Shown in pieces: positions 26,857 through 36,209 of a DNA stretch of 64,000 nucleotides. The first letter of the stretch is position 1, and every line of letters begins with the position of its first letter. This DNA comes from Sorangium aterium. GTDB taxonomy: Bacteria; Myxococcota_A; Polyangia; Polyangiales; Polyangiaceae. Under the pieces are notes generated by a model, which saw only the letters and a program-made list of their open reading frames with translations, was not told where the DNA came from and ran no database searches. The DNA is taken from positions 2,976,001 through 3,040,000 of the forward strand of contig NZ_JAQNDK010000001.1 of the NCBI RefSeq assembly GCF_028368935.1. Reading direction: 5' to 3'. Made by a program: the position numbers and the translations under genes.

Positions 26857-27624
26857 ATGAAGCTCGTCGCACCCAGCGCCGCGCTCGCGCCGTTCGTGCG
26901 CGCGTTCATGCTCGTGGAGGTCGACGAGGAGACGACGCACCTGCGTCTGCCCGAGCTGGGGCTCGTGCTCGGCGTGCGCGATCGCGGCGCCGCGAGCGTG
27001 CTTGACGGCGAAAGCGCCTCGCGCTTGCCGGACGCGATGCTCTCCGGGATGACGAGCACGGCGCGGCTCATGCGCACCAGCGCGCGCGGCCGAATCACGC
27101 TCGCGCTGTTTCGGCCTGGCGGGGCCGCGGCGTTCTTCCCGCAGCCGCTCCACGAGCTCTTCGGACAGACGTCGACGCTCCTCGACCTCGTCCCGCGCGC
27201 AGACGTCGAGCGCCTGAGCACGCGCATCGCGGAGGCGAGCGACGACGCCACGAGGGTCGCAGCCCTGGAATCGATGCTGCTCGAACGGTGCCAGACCGCG
27301 GTCCTCGATCCCGTCGTCGCTGCGGCCGTGCGCGCGCTCGAGGAGGCGCGGGGCGCGGTGCGCATCGGCGCCCTCGCGCGGCACCTCGGCATCAGCCAGG
27401 ACCCCCTGGAGAAGCGGTTCAGGCGCGCCGTGGGCGCGACGCCGAAGCAGCTCGCGTCGCTGCTGCGCCTGCGCCACGCCCTGGAGGCTTGGAGGCCCGG
27501 CTCGAGCCTCGCCGAGCTCGCGCAGCAGGCCGGCTACTTCGATCAATCGCACTTCACTCGCGAGCTGCGCGCCGTCACCGGCCAGCCCCCCGGGCGCTTC
27601 CTGCGTTCCAGTGCGCGACGCTGA
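26857..27624 (+). CDS. AraC-family transcriptional regulator
   Basis: A 255-residue protein. The N-terminal ligand-like domain begins MKLVAPSAALAPFVRAFMLV, as in the AraC subgroup with DUF6597. The C-terminal half has two helix-turn-helices: VRIGALARHLGISQDPLEKRF and SSLAELAQQAGYFDQSHFTR, the latter the hallmark AraC signature (GYxDQSHFxRxFR). It probably regulates the divergent YCII gene. ATG at 26857. Confidence 0.9.
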   Translation: MKLVAPSAALAPFVRAFMLVEVDEETTHLRLPELGLVLGVRDRGAASVLDGESASRLPDAMLSGMTSTARLMRTSARGRITLALFRPGGAAAFFPQPLHELFGQTSTLLDLVPRADVERLSTRIAEASDDATRVAALESMLLERCQTAVLDPVVAAAVRALEEARGAVRIGALARHLGISQDPLEKRFRRAVGATPKQLASLLRLRHALEAWRPGSSLAELAQQAGYFDQSHFTRELRAVTGQPPGRFLRSSARR

Positions 27625-27701
27625 GCGCTCGCCAAGCCCGTCTCCGCTTCGATCCCGCGAGGAAGCCCGACAAGCGCACGGTCGAGGCGCGGGGGCGGAC
27701 G

Positions 27702-28790
27702 TCATTCATTCTCCGCCGCGCCGTGCGCCAGCACCGTCTCTCCACCATCCTTGTCGAGCTCGATGAGCCGGCAGGGGGTCGCCTTCCGGATCCGCTCTGC
27801 CAGCGGGCGGGAGTGCGTCGTGATCCACAGCTGACTCCGGGATGCCGCGTGCACAAGGAGATCCCCGAGCGGCCCGAGCAGATCCGGATGCAGGCTCGTC
27901 TCCGGCTCGTTCAGCGCCAGCAGCAGCGGAGGCCTCGGGCTCAGCAGCGCGGCCAAGAGGCAGAGATAGCGCGCCGTGCCGTCCGAGAACTCGCGGGCGT
28001 CGAGCGGCCGCGACATCCCTGGCAACCCGAGCTCGACGCGGAACCGCCCCTGCGTCGAGGAGACATCGAGCGACGCACCAGGGAACGCGCTGGAGACGGC
28101 ATCCTTCAAGGCGCCCCTGTCGCCGATATCGAGGATCGTCGCCAGCGCCGCGGCCAGATCGTGGCCATCGGTGCTGAGCACCGGCGTCCGCACCCCGACC
28201 TGCTCCACCCGCAACGGCGCGCCGGAGTCGGTGCGGAAGTGGTGATAGAACCGGAAGTTCATCAGCTGTTGCCGCACCACCGAGAGCAACGGAAAGCGGT
28301 GCGGCTCCACCACCTGCGCCAGCACCGACTCCGAACCCCAGAGCGAGAAAGGAAAGGTCACGCGGTGACCGTCCGCGTCGCGCACGAAGGCCGAGCCCGC
28401 GGCCCGCTCCAGCATCGGCAGGCGGCGGCGCTTGTCGAGCAACCAGAGGCTCTCTTCCTTGATGTCCGGGTCCAACTGGAACGGCCCTCCAGGCGGCGGC
28501 GTGAGCCCGCACTGAAGCTCGTAGACAAGCTGATCCAGCCGCACCCGCAGCGTCATCCGCACCGGGCCCTTGCTGCGCCCGCCAGCCCAGAGCACCGAGG
28601 GCATCCCGCCCTCCTCGGCCAGGGTGCGCGCGAAGCTCCCGCTCGCCGCGGCGCCGAGCAGCACCATGGTGCGATAGAGATTGGTCTTGCCGACACCGTT
28701 CGGTCCGACGATGACATTGACCTGCGCGAGGGGGAGGGTCAGCTCGCGGATCGAGCGATATCCCGCGACGTGGAGCTCCTGGACCGTCAT
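27702..28790 (-). CDS. RecF/OLD-like AAA ATPase
   Basis: A 362-residue ATPase. Walker A is VGPNGVGKTNLYR near residues 29-41, directly after a short ABC-type N-terminal strand pair (LHVAGYRSIRELTLPLAQVN). The ABC-like signature region is EFSDGTARYLCLLAALL near 276-292, Walker B is LLLALNEPETSLHPDL (Glu in NEPE), and the H-loop is ITTHSRPLAERI. This is the AAA_21/OLD-type family without a TOPRIM nuclease. Related stand-alone ATPases appear in defence islands, but no partner nuclease is adjacent here. The unusual start (GGGCGGG then ATG at 28790) looks good. It is transcribed alone. Confidence 0.85.
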   Translation of the reverse strand: MTVQELHVAGYRSIRELTLPLAQVNVIVGPNGVGKTNLYRTMVLLGAAASGSFARTLAEEGGMPSVLWAGGRSKGPVRMTLRVRLDQLVYELQCGLTPPPGGPFQLDPDIKEESLWLLDKRRRLPMLERAAGSAFVRDADGHRVTFPFSLWGSESVLAQVVEPHRFPLLSVVRQQLMNFRFYHHFRTDSGAPLRVEQVGVRTPVLSTDGHDLAAALATILDIGDRGALKDAVSSAFPGASLDVSSTQGRFRVELGLPGMSRPLDAREFSDGTARYLCLLAALLSPRPPLLLALNEPETSLHPDLLGPLGDLLVHAASRSQLWITTHSRPLAERIRKATPCRLIELDKDGGETVLAHGAAENE

Positions 28791-29219
28791 CCCGCCCAGG
28801 ATAGCCCAGACGGGTTCGTTTCGGCATCGACCGACGGATTCCTTCCCCCGTGCGTAATAGGGCGGGCTGACCGTCAGGTTCCGGGAGATGCAGAACAGCG
28901 TGCCTCCCTCGGCCCCCTCTCGCCCCTGCCTGTTCACGTCTCTGCGCGACGGGCTGCGCTCGCACGCGACGTCGTGCAGCCCAAATCGCGCGGCGGCCAG
29001 CGCGCTCTCGCAGCGACCTGGACCGGCGGCCGGCGCCAGCAGGTGGACGAGCACTCGAGCCGCGCAGGCAGCTGCGGACGCTGCACGCTCTGGACGGAAC
29101 GATCCGCGTCCATTGTGGCCCTCTCGTCTGGATTCCGTTTGACGCCGGATCCCTATTATCAGAAGAATCGTCCGCGTCGCCACGTTGCTCGTCCGTTGTG
29201 GAGAGGGAAGAAGGGGACG
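28791..29219. other. Divergent intergenic region
   Basis: About 430 bp lie between the ATPase gene and the next plus-strand gene, with promoters for both presumably inside. The last 70 bp are AT-richer. I see no gene or repeat. Confidence 0.35.
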
Positions 29220-29675
29220 ATGGGCACAAGAAGCCGGCGGATCCCATGGGTGGTCCTGGTCGTCCCCCCGCTCGTCGTCGTACCGGCGCAGGGAGAGGCG
29301 TCCGAGTTGAGCGCCGGTGTGAGCCTCGGGTGGCTCCAGGCCGGTACCATTCCGCGCCTCGCGGTGGGACCGCATGCCGGCATGTCGTGGCCCATCCAGC
29401 GAGACATCCTGTTCACGGTGCACGACCTGTGCACGATCCTACCCCCGACCCAGGAGGACGGGCTCGGGGTCTACAACCAGACCTCGGTTGACATCGGGTA
29501 CGCGTGGAAGGACGGCAACGTCAGCGCGGGGCCGTCTGTCGCGCTCTACATCATGCCAGCGTGTGGCGTCACCTTGTGCGGCCGCGTCGGTGGCTTGGCC
29601 GTAGGCGCCCACGCGCTGACCAACGCGTACATCGCCGGACCACTGGGGGTGTCGGTGAGCGTCAACGTGGATTGA
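29220..29675 (+). CDS. Small exported hypothetical protein
   Basis: A 151-residue protein with a probable signal peptide (RRIPWVVLVVPPLVVVPAQGEA), then alternating strands (LSAGVSLGWLQAGTIPRLAV, NVSAGPSVALYIMP) that suggest a small outer-membrane beta structure. Two Cys pairs are present (DLCTI; ACGVTLCGR). No family is recognised. ATG at 29220 after a purine-rich AAGGGGACG. Confidence 0.55.
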   Translation: MGTRSRRIPWVVLVVPPLVVVPAQGEASELSAGVSLGWLQAGTIPRLAVGPHAGMSWPIQRDILFTVHDLCTILPPTQEDGLGVYNQTSVDIGYAWKDGNVSAGPSVALYIMPACGVTLCGRVGGLAVGAHALTNAYIAGPLGVSVSVNVD

Positions 29676-29755
29676 GTCGGTCGGGGCAGTCTGGTGCTCC
29701 CGGGCTATGTGTCCGCCGTCGTTGTTGCTGGTCCTGTGCTTCGATGGAGTGAGAA

Positions 29756-30469
29756 GTGAACGTGAGAAAAATTCTACTCTTGATCTTGACCATCGCGGTT
29801 TGGGCGCTGGCGGCGTGCAACTGGACGATAGGAGACTGCTACCCTGTCGGGGAAAGAACTTCGGGTGCAGGTGCCGGTCCAGGCTCAGAGCCCCGCCCCA
29901 TCTTCACCTCCTCCGCATCCGGTGACTTCGGGGCCGACCCGCAGGGGGGCGGCGAGCGCAAGATCGCGTGCAACGAGTCGGACCTCGAAGAGGAAGAGGA
30001 GAGGTCGAGCGACAGCGACAGCGCGGAGCGACCGACAGCTAGCCCGACGAGCCCGCCAGACCCCTGCCAGCAGAGCGGCGCTCCGACCATGGGGTGCACA
30101 GGCAAAAAACTGATCGACCCGCGGGCTTTCGATTTTGTTACCATCGTTGCCTACGATGGGGCAGTCGCGGGTGGTTGGCAGGAGGCAAAGGCATACCTGC
30201 TCTTCGGCCACAATCAAGAGGGCGACGATGCGTGCATGGTTCACATTGGGATGCCATTGCAAAGCGTGGTTTGGGGAAAGATCTCAGCGGAGAGGGCGGC
30301 CAATATCAGCGCTGATGTGGCGAATTGGTCAGCGGATGAAGCGTACAAAAAGGATGACGGCGAGAATCTCCCTCCTGGCATATTCTGCAGGACGTTCAAG
30401 GCTAGAATAACAGAGCAATTTGAGAGCGATTTTTACAAGCCCCTCGGCGCCAGACTCCAGAATCCATGA
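29756..30469 (+). CDS. Lipoprotein with unknown C-terminal domain
   Basis: A 237-residue protein (GTG at 29756). The signal peptide ends WALAAC (lipobox Cys21). A disordered acidic linker (ESDLEEEEERSSDSDS) follows, then a C-terminal domain from about residue 115 (DPRAFDFVTIVAYDGAVAGG, AKAYLLFGHNQEGDDACMVH, ISAERAANISADVANWSADE). I do not recognise the domain. Its stop overlaps the start of the next gene (ATGA at 30466-30469), so the two are translationally coupled and probably work together. Confidence 0.65.
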   Translation: MNVRKILLLILTIAVWALAACNWTIGDCYPVGERTSGAGAGPGSEPRPIFTSSASGDFGADPQGGGERKIACNESDLEEEEERSSDSDSAERPTASPTSPPDPCQQSGAPTMGCTGKKLIDPRAFDFVTIVAYDGAVAGGWQEAKAYLLFGHNQEGDDACMVHIGMPLQSVVWGKISAERAANISADVANWSADEAYKKDDGENLPPGIFCRTFKARITEQFESDFYKPLGARLQNP

Positions 30470-31572
30470 AGCACAGCGTTACCGAACTACTGGACATTGT
30501 CTACCGATACTACCCCCGTGGGGTTGGAATCACCGACGATGTCGACGAACAGCTCCGCAACAAGACCGAAGAGCACGCCCGGCTAGTGGCCGCGCGGATC
30601 CAGGCTTCAAAGGACGAGCGCTGGCACGCCATGCGGCGTCGGATCGGAGAACGCTTCCCCGGCATGCTCACGGATCAGTCGCTACATCTCCACAGCGGCG
30701 GCTGCGATGGCTGCTATTCCTTCACGATCAATCTGCCACAGTCTGCCGGCCGAGCGCTCTCGTTTGAAGTGAGCTTTTTGGCTCCTTACTACATCATCCA
30801 CAGTCCGCGCACGATCGAAATAGTGAAGGAGCTAAGGGACTCTTTCACGGTCTCCTTTCGGGGCATGCTATTCATTGTGTCTCGAAGCCCGCTCGATCCC
30901 TGGCTCATCTCGAACCCGGACCATGAAAGCCCAAGGACCGTCACTATAACCCGGCGATACGTCACCTTCGATCTATCGCCTGACGAGCAGCCGTACGCGG
31001 ACTGGATCGCCCACGAGATCGAAGCAACGTTTGGTTGCGAGCGCATGCCGCCAGAGGTCGGAACCGTACTCGTGCCGGAGGTGGCGACGAACCTGCGGAT
31101 TCCGGGGGAAGTCAGGCTATACGACTGCCTGTTTTCGGATCGCTATACATGGGTGAAGCCATCACCGTCCGAAGTGCCGGCACCTCGCGCAAAGGTCGAT
31201 GAGAGCAGCCTTACAGATCGGTTTGTTGCGGTGCTTACTGTGCTCCGGGCGCATCACCAGATTGGATTGACTCTCAGGTGGCCTGCGATGGTTAGAAGAT
31301 TGCCGGAGTCAGATCGACAGTCGGCAGCGGTTTTTTTGTCAGCATCGACGGATGGCTTTCTGCACAAGGACAAGATGCTGGAGGAGCTTGCGCGCATGCG
31401 CTCGCACGACGAATCGCCGGAGACTCTCCGGGCCATGGCTGCCAAGCGCGAGCTCGAAGCGCTGGTCACTTCGTGGGACGGAGACGGCGAGCCGGCGGCC
31501 GCCATGGTTGCTTGGGCTTCCAGGTTCCTGGCGAGCTGGCCGTTCGACCCGAGACCCGGAGCTTCCTCGTAG
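30466..31572 (+). CDS. Unknown cytoplasmic protein, paralogue 1
   Basis: A 368-residue protein without signal peptide. The N-terminal motif is SVTELLDIVYRYYPRGVGI, followed by a central LHLHSGGCDGCYSFTINLP and a long mixed domain containing RYVTFDLSPDEQPYADWIAH and EATFGCERMPPEVGTVLVPE. It is about half identical to the next gene. Architecture and context (behind a lipoprotein, tandem paralogues, fragments elsewhere in the island) resemble immunity-type protein families of polymorphic toxin loci, but no toxin domain is identified, so this stays a hypothesis. Starts by ATGA overlap with the lipoprotein gene. Confidence 0.7.
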   Translation: MKHSVTELLDIVYRYYPRGVGITDDVDEQLRNKTEEHARLVAARIQASKDERWHAMRRRIGERFPGMLTDQSLHLHSGGCDGCYSFTINLPQSAGRALSFEVSFLAPYYIIHSPRTIEIVKELRDSFTVSFRGMLFIVSRSPLDPWLISNPDHESPRTVTITRRYVTFDLSPDEQPYADWIAHEIEATFGCERMPPEVGTVLVPEVATNLRIPGEVRLYDCLFSDRYTWVKPSPSEVPAPRAKVDESSLTDRFVAVLTVLRAHHQIGLTLRWPAMVRRLPESDRQSAAVFLSASTDGFLHKDKMLEELARMRSHDESPETLRAMAAKRELEALVTSWDGDGEPAAAMVAWASRFLASWPFDPRPGASS

Positions 31573-31663
31573 CCGTCGTGGAGATTCGCGCCGCCGTCCG
31601 CATGTTGCCGAGCCCACCACTGAATGTATAGTACAGACACGTCGGTCCGAGGATTGTGCATCT

Positions 31664-32764
31664 ATGAACCACAGCATTGATGAGCTGATCGATATCGTCT
31701 ATCGATACTATCCCCGTGGAGTCGGGATTTTGGATGACGGCGATATCGACGTCCAGCAATACGCGGAGACCGAGGAGCACGACCGGCTCGTGCGCGCGCG
31801 GATCCAGGCATCGAAGGTCGACCGATGGCACGACCTGCTGCGTCGCATCCAAGACGGATTCCCTGGTAGGTTCATGAACCATTCGCTGCATCTCCCCGCC
31901 GGAGGCTGCGACGCCTGTTACTCTTTTTCGATCGACATGCCGGAGTCCACGGGTCGAACGCTGTGGTTCCATGTGAGCTTTCTGGTTCCTTACTACATCG
32001 TCCATAGCGAACGCACGATCGATATCGTGAAGCGAACGAGGGACTCGTTCTCGGTCAAGTTTTTAGGACTACATTTCATAGTTCCGCGCAGCCCTTTCGA
32101 TCCGAGGTTCGTCGCTCGCCCGGACGATGGGCAAAAGTTTGCCATCATCGGGAGGGAATATGCCGCCTTCGATCTGTTGCCCGATGAGCAGCGATGCGCG
32201 GAGTGGATTTCCGGCGACATCGAAGCGACCTTCGGTTGCGAACGCATGCCGCCGGAGATCGGGACCGTGCTCGTGCCGGAGGTGATGACGAGCGTGCGTC
32301 TGCCCGGGGAGGTTAGACTCTACGACTGCCTGTTCACGGACTATCACAGGTGGGTGGAACCATCGCCGTCTGATGAGCCGGCACCGGGCGTCCAGGTCGA
32401 AGCGAGCAACCTGACACAGCCGTTCATCGCGGTGCTCACGGTGCTCACGGCGCTCTACGGCATCTTGTGGCCCCTGATGCCAGAGTTGCAGAGCGGTTCT
32501 TGCTACTGCGTGGTGGAGACGGATGGAGTCCTTCGCAAGGACGAGTTAACAGATAAGCTCGCGAAGATTCGCGTGCTCCTTGAGCCGCCGAAGACTTCAT
32601 GGGGCATCGCTGCCAAGCGCGAGTTCGAAGCTGCTACGCGCGAGCTCGAAGCGCTGGTCGCCTCGTGGGACGGTGAAGGCGAGCCGCCGGCCGCCATGGT
32701 CGCCTGGGCGTGGAGCTTCCTGGCGAGTTGGCCCGTGAACTCGGAGCCCATAGCTTCGTCGTAG
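31664..32764 (+). CDS. Unknown cytoplasmic protein, paralogue 2
   Basis: A 366-residue paralogue of the preceding gene, with the same blocks in the same order (SIDELIDIVYRYYPRGVGI, LHLPAGGCDACYSFSIDMP, RCAEWISGDIEATFGCERMP). It diverges in the last 110 residues, where it carries YCVVETDGVLRKDELTDKLA and the same Trp-rich C-terminus (MVAWAWSFLASWP). That C-terminal part is the source of the fragment at 16820-16929. ATG at 31664. Tandem duplication is evident; the function is unknown. Confidence 0.7.
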   Translation: MNHSIDELIDIVYRYYPRGVGILDDGDIDVQQYAETEEHDRLVRARIQASKVDRWHDLLRRIQDGFPGRFMNHSLHLPAGGCDACYSFSIDMPESTGRTLWFHVSFLVPYYIVHSERTIDIVKRTRDSFSVKFLGLHFIVPRSPFDPRFVARPDDGQKFAIIGREYAAFDLLPDEQRCAEWISGDIEATFGCERMPPEIGTVLVPEVMTSVRLPGEVRLYDCLFTDYHRWVEPSPSDEPAPGVQVEASNLTQPFIAVLTVLTALYGILWPLMPELQSGSCYCVVETDGVLRKDELTDKLAKIRVLLEPPKTSWGIAAKREFEAATRELEALVASWDGEGEPPAAMVAWAWSFLASWPVNSEPIASS

Positions 32765-32959
32765 CACGACTGCTGGAAGGCGCCCCGATCAGCAGAAAAG
32801 CCGCCGAGATCGCCAAGAGGTGAGCGGGAGGGCCGTCCGGGCATGTCCCCTCCTACTATGGTTTCTTGGCGTCACGGCCGTTCGCTTCGCTGCCTGCCTT
32901 CCTGCAACCGTGGTAGCCATCGTGGAGGTCCGTGCCGTTCTCCCGTGACGTGACTTCGG

Positions 32960-34519
32960 CTATTCAGGAAACCGAAGCGTTTGGTGGGCCTCGCCGCTCG
33001 GCCCCATCGTCGTGGTGCCATCGTGGTTCCAGCTGGTGCCGCCCACGCCCGGCAGTCCCAGCTCGAAGGTGACCCCCTCCAGGGTGAGCTGGTCCTCGTC
33101 GAGGTAGGCGATGCCGATTGAGTCGCCGCCGCGCCCGGGGCCGCCGTAGCCGCCCTCGCCTCCGAGGCCGCCGCTGCCCCCCTCGCAGGACCACGTGCCG
33201 TCCCCCACGGCGCCTCCTGGTGCGCCTCGGCCGCCATAGCCGCCTTCCTCCGGCTCCCCGCCGTCGCCGCCTTTGCCCCCGTCGCGGGCGGTGATGATGC
33301 TATCGCGCACCGTCACCTTGGCGTGGAGCGCCACCATCGCGATGCTCGGTTGGCCGTTCTCGCCCCCTCGGCCGCCCCGCCCCCCGCAGCCGCCCGCGCC
33401 TCCGGAGCCGCCGCCGGCGCCCCCCTTGGAGGCCGCGTCGCACACAGCGAGCCCGCCCCTGCGGCCGCCGCCCCCGCCGCCGCCTTGGCCCGGCATCCCC
33501 CGGGCGCCGTCGCCGGCCCTGTCGGGGTGCCATCCGGTCTCATCGATTCGCCCGCGGCCCGTGCCGGGTGCACCGGCGACACCCCACATACCGCTCTTCC
33601 CGGCGACGCCGTTGCTACAACCACCGTCTGCCCGATTGCCACGTCCTCCTTCCCCATCGTAGTTGGGGTTCGGCTGGGGTACGGGCTCGCCGTCCGCCCC
33701 ATCTCTAGCGCCGTCCGAGAGCCCGTCGCCTCCCTTGCCACCGGCGCTCGGGAGCCCTCCCTCGCAGGAGTTCACCGGCGGAGCCCCACCCGGAACCGTC
33801 GCTGCGGAGCACGCGTCTTCCCCATACTGCCCGTCCGGCCCCGTCGCTGCACGGCCCGGCCATTTCTCCCCATGGTAGCCCCTCAGTCCCTGCTCGGTTT
33901 CGATCGAGCTTCCGATGATCTCCACCGCGGCGCCCGACCGAACGATCACCCCGATATGCCTTGGACTGCGGATGAACATGTGATCGATGATCGAGACCCC
34001 GTCCGCAGCCCCCGTGTCGCCGGCCCGCGCCGGCTCGATGGTCAGCGGGGTGTGCCCAACGGGCCCAACGAGCTTGGCCGTGCCGTACACCGGATCTGAA
34101 ATCTCGGGCGGCCGTTCCCATTCCAAGAAGTCGAAGCCTCCATAGAGATCCATCCCGGAGGGCAGCGTGATGGACTCCACGAAAGCATTGCGGGTGAGGA
34201 ACACCCGACCGCGCCCGGTGCGCGCTAGCTCGATGGCGCGCGGCAGGGTAGTCACCGGCCTGTCCTTCGTGCCGGGATTCGCGTCGTCACCGCCGAGAAC
34301 CGGATCGTTGACGAACACGCCGCAGCCGTCGATCGCCCGCCCCGCCGCGAGATGCTCCAGGCAGACCGAATCGGGGATCGGATCACCCGCACACGTCGAC
34401 GGACCGCCGCACGGCGGCGCGCCGTCAGGGTCGTTCACCCCCGGCGCCGTGCCGCAGCCGGCCGCGGCGAGCGGCAGAAGAGGGACCAAGAGGATCGCGG
34501 AATTCAGGCGCATCGGCAT
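32960..34519 (-). CDS. Gly-rich collagen-like surface lipoprotein 1
   Basis: A 519-residue protein (ATG at 34519, with a second ATG two codons on). The signal peptide ends LAAAGC (lipobox). Residues 70-250 contain right-handed beta-helix-like blocks (DANPGTKDRPVTTLPRAIEL, SITLPSGMDLYGGFDF, IIDHMFIRSPRHIGVIVRSG) resembling DUF1565/parallel beta-helix proteins. From about residue 300 the sequence is extremely Gly-rich (GGxGGxGG) with embedded Cys. A second copy of this design follows upstream in the same operon. Probably an exposed surface protein; no enzyme motif is seen. Confidence 0.72.
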   Translation of the reverse strand: MPMRLNSAILLVPLLPLAAAGCGTAPGVNDPDGAPPCGGPSTCAGDPIPDSVCLEHLAAGRAIDGCGVFVNDPVLGGDDANPGTKDRPVTTLPRAIELARTGRGRVFLTRNAFVESITLPSGMDLYGGFDFLEWERPPEISDPVYGTAKLVGPVGHTPLTIEPARAGDTGAADGVSIIDHMFIRSPRHIGVIVRSGAAVEIIGSSIETEQGLRGYHGEKWPGRAATGPDGQYGEDACSAATVPGGAPPVNSCEGGLPSAGGKGGDGLSDGARDGADGEPVPQPNPNYDGEGGRGNRADGGCSNGVAGKSGMWGVAGAPGTGRGRIDETGWHPDRAGDGARGMPGQGGGGGGGRRGGLAVCDAASKGGAGGGSGGAGGCGGRGGRGGENGQPSIAMVALHAKVTVRDSIITARDGGKGGDGGEPEEGGYGGRGAPGGAVGDGTWSCEGGSGGLGGEGGYGGPGRGGDSIGIAYLDEDQLTLEGVTFELGLPGVGGTSWNHDGTTTMGPSGEAHQTLRFPE

Positions 34520-34550
34520 CCCTCGCTGGCAGCGTCTCGCGAAGCGCGAG

Positions 34551-36209
34551 TCAATGGGGCGGCTCGCTTGCCGCACCGAAATGATAGAGCTCCCCCCACG
34601 GGCCGTCCTCCCCTTTGCCCACCTGGTCCCCCGGGCCGGCGTTCCCCGCGATGCCACCATTACCGGCGGGTCCGGCAACAATGTTGGTTCCGGGTCGAAT
34701 GGCGAAGTTGGGCACGACGTAGGCAATACCGACGGATGCGCCTCCGAGCCCGCCGCCGGCATCACCTCCACGACCGCCGTTGCCTCCCCAACCGCCAGGG
34801 CACCCCGTCCACATGCGAGCGTCAGAAGTCCCGCCCCCATGACCACCAGACCAACCGAACCCCCCCGGTTGGCCCGTCCCGCCCACCCCGCCCTCGCCGC
34901 CTTTGCCCGTGATCACGTCGCTGGCCCCAATCGTCAGCTCCGCGCCGTCCAGCACGACAATGCCGATGGCCGCCCCGCCATAGCCGCCGCCATAGCCGCC
35001 CCGACCGCCACAGCCGCCGCTCCCTCCCGAGCCGCCGGCGGCGCCCCCCTGGGGCAGCCCAGCTCGGCACGCGACCATCTCCCCACGCGACTTGCTGCCG
35101 CCACCGCCGCCGCCCCCCTGGCCGGTGCCGCCCGGCTTCCCGTGCTCGCCCCGGACGCCGATCCATCCGTCCTTGCCAAGGTGGCCCACGCCTACCGCGC
35201 CGTCCGCGCGACCGGCGTCGGGACCGTCTGCGCCATCGCCCCCTTCGCTGCATCGCATGAGGTCCGCGCCGAGCCCCGCGTGGCCATCGCGCTCAGAAAT
35301 CTGCGCGGGTGTCGGCATTCCCGAGGCCCCGTCGCTCCCCGATTCGAGCCCGCCGTCGCCACCATATCCACCGATGGACTCGGTGCCATCGTCGCACACG
35401 GTGACCACCGGAAGGGCGCCAGTCGGGGAGTCCGCAGTGCAGGCAGACACCCCGTCGTTGCCCTCAAGGCCGTCGTTGGCCCGCTCGGTGTCTGCGTCCC
35501 CGCCCGGCTCCCCATCCTTGCCGTTGCCCGCGACGATCACGCTGTCCTGCACGATCGCCGTGGCCCCCGTGCTCAATATTACCGCGATCGACGACTTTCC
35601 ATCCGGCGCCGATGCGTCCGCCGCCACGACGCGCACGCCGGCAATCACCGACGTCGTGTCGTCCCCCGCAGGCTCCGCATCCTCCACCCCGAGGACCCTC
35701 AGCGGGATCCCCCCCGGCGGCGCGATGATCGTCGGGTGATCCGGCCCGCCGAACGACCCCTCGTACGACCAATCCCCGCCGTCACACCGACGCCCGCCCC
35801 AGAGGTCGACCCCCGAGGGCAGCGTGATCGTCTCCGCGAACTCCCCGCCGCACGCGTACACGCGCCGGGTCGCTTCCTCGCCGTCGCCTCGCCCATGCGC
35901 GGCGAGCCCGATCGCATGTTGCAACGTCCTCACCGGCGCGCCCTTCGTTCCGGGGCTGTTGTCGTCGCCTTGCTCGCTGACGAACACCCCGCATTCATCC
36001 AGCGCGGGCGCTGTACCAGGCGCTCCCTCGCACGGACCGGGCGGAGGCACCGGATCGGGTTCGCACGCCTCGACCTCCCAGCAAGGGTCGGAGTACGGGC
36101 ACCCCGTCAGCATGCTCGCGCCGCACATGAAGATCGCGACAGCGACGACCGACCTCGCCACGCGCCGGCCTTCCTTCGAACGCATCTGCTCGGCCCCCGA
36201 TGTCCTCAC
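34551..36209 (-). CDS. Gly-rich surface lipoprotein 2
   Basis: Same design as the downstream gene: signal peptide ending SMLTGC (lipobox), PEG-like CEGAPGTAPALDECGVFVSE, DUF1565-type block (NSPGTKGAPVRTLQHAIGLA, TITLPSGVDLWGGRRC), then long Gly-rich repeats (GGYGGDGG, GGAAGGSGGSGGCGGRGGYG). Length about 552. The start is best set by a GTGA overlap with the upstream PEGA gene stop (GTG at 36209); the ATG at 36185 is an alternative. The two lipoproteins are paralogues and were probably duplicated in place. Confidence 0.72.
   Translation of the reverse strand: MRTSGAEQMRSKEGRRVARSVVAVAIFMCGASMLTGCPYSDPCWEVEACEPDPVPPPGPCEGAPGTAPALDECGVFVSEQGDDNSPGTKGAPVRTLQHAIGLAAHGRGDGEEATRRVYACGGEFAETITLPSGVDLWGGRRCDGGDWSYEGSFGGPDHPTIIAPPGGIPLRVLGVEDAEPAGDDTTSVIAGVRVVAADASAPDGKSSIAVILSTGATAIVQDSVIVAGNGKDGEPGGDADTERANDGLEGNDGVSACTADSPTGALPVVTVCDDGTESIGGYGGDGGLESGSDGASGMPTPAQISERDGHAGLGADLMRCSEGGDGADGPDAGRADGAVGVGHLGKDGWIGVRGEHGKPGGTGQGGGGGGGSKSRGEMVACRAGLPQGGAAGGSGGSGGCGGRGGYGGGYGGAAIGIVVLDGAELTIGASDVITGKGGEGGVGGTGQPGGFGWSGGHGGGTSDARMWTGCPGGWGGNGGRGGDAGGGLGGASVGIAYVVPNFAIRPGTNIVAGPAGNGGIAGNAGPGDQVGKGEDGPWGELYHFGAASEPPH

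Noticed and set aside
29756-32764. Firm toxin-immunity annotation
   Set aside because: No known toxin or immunity domain could be recognised; only the arrangement suggests it.
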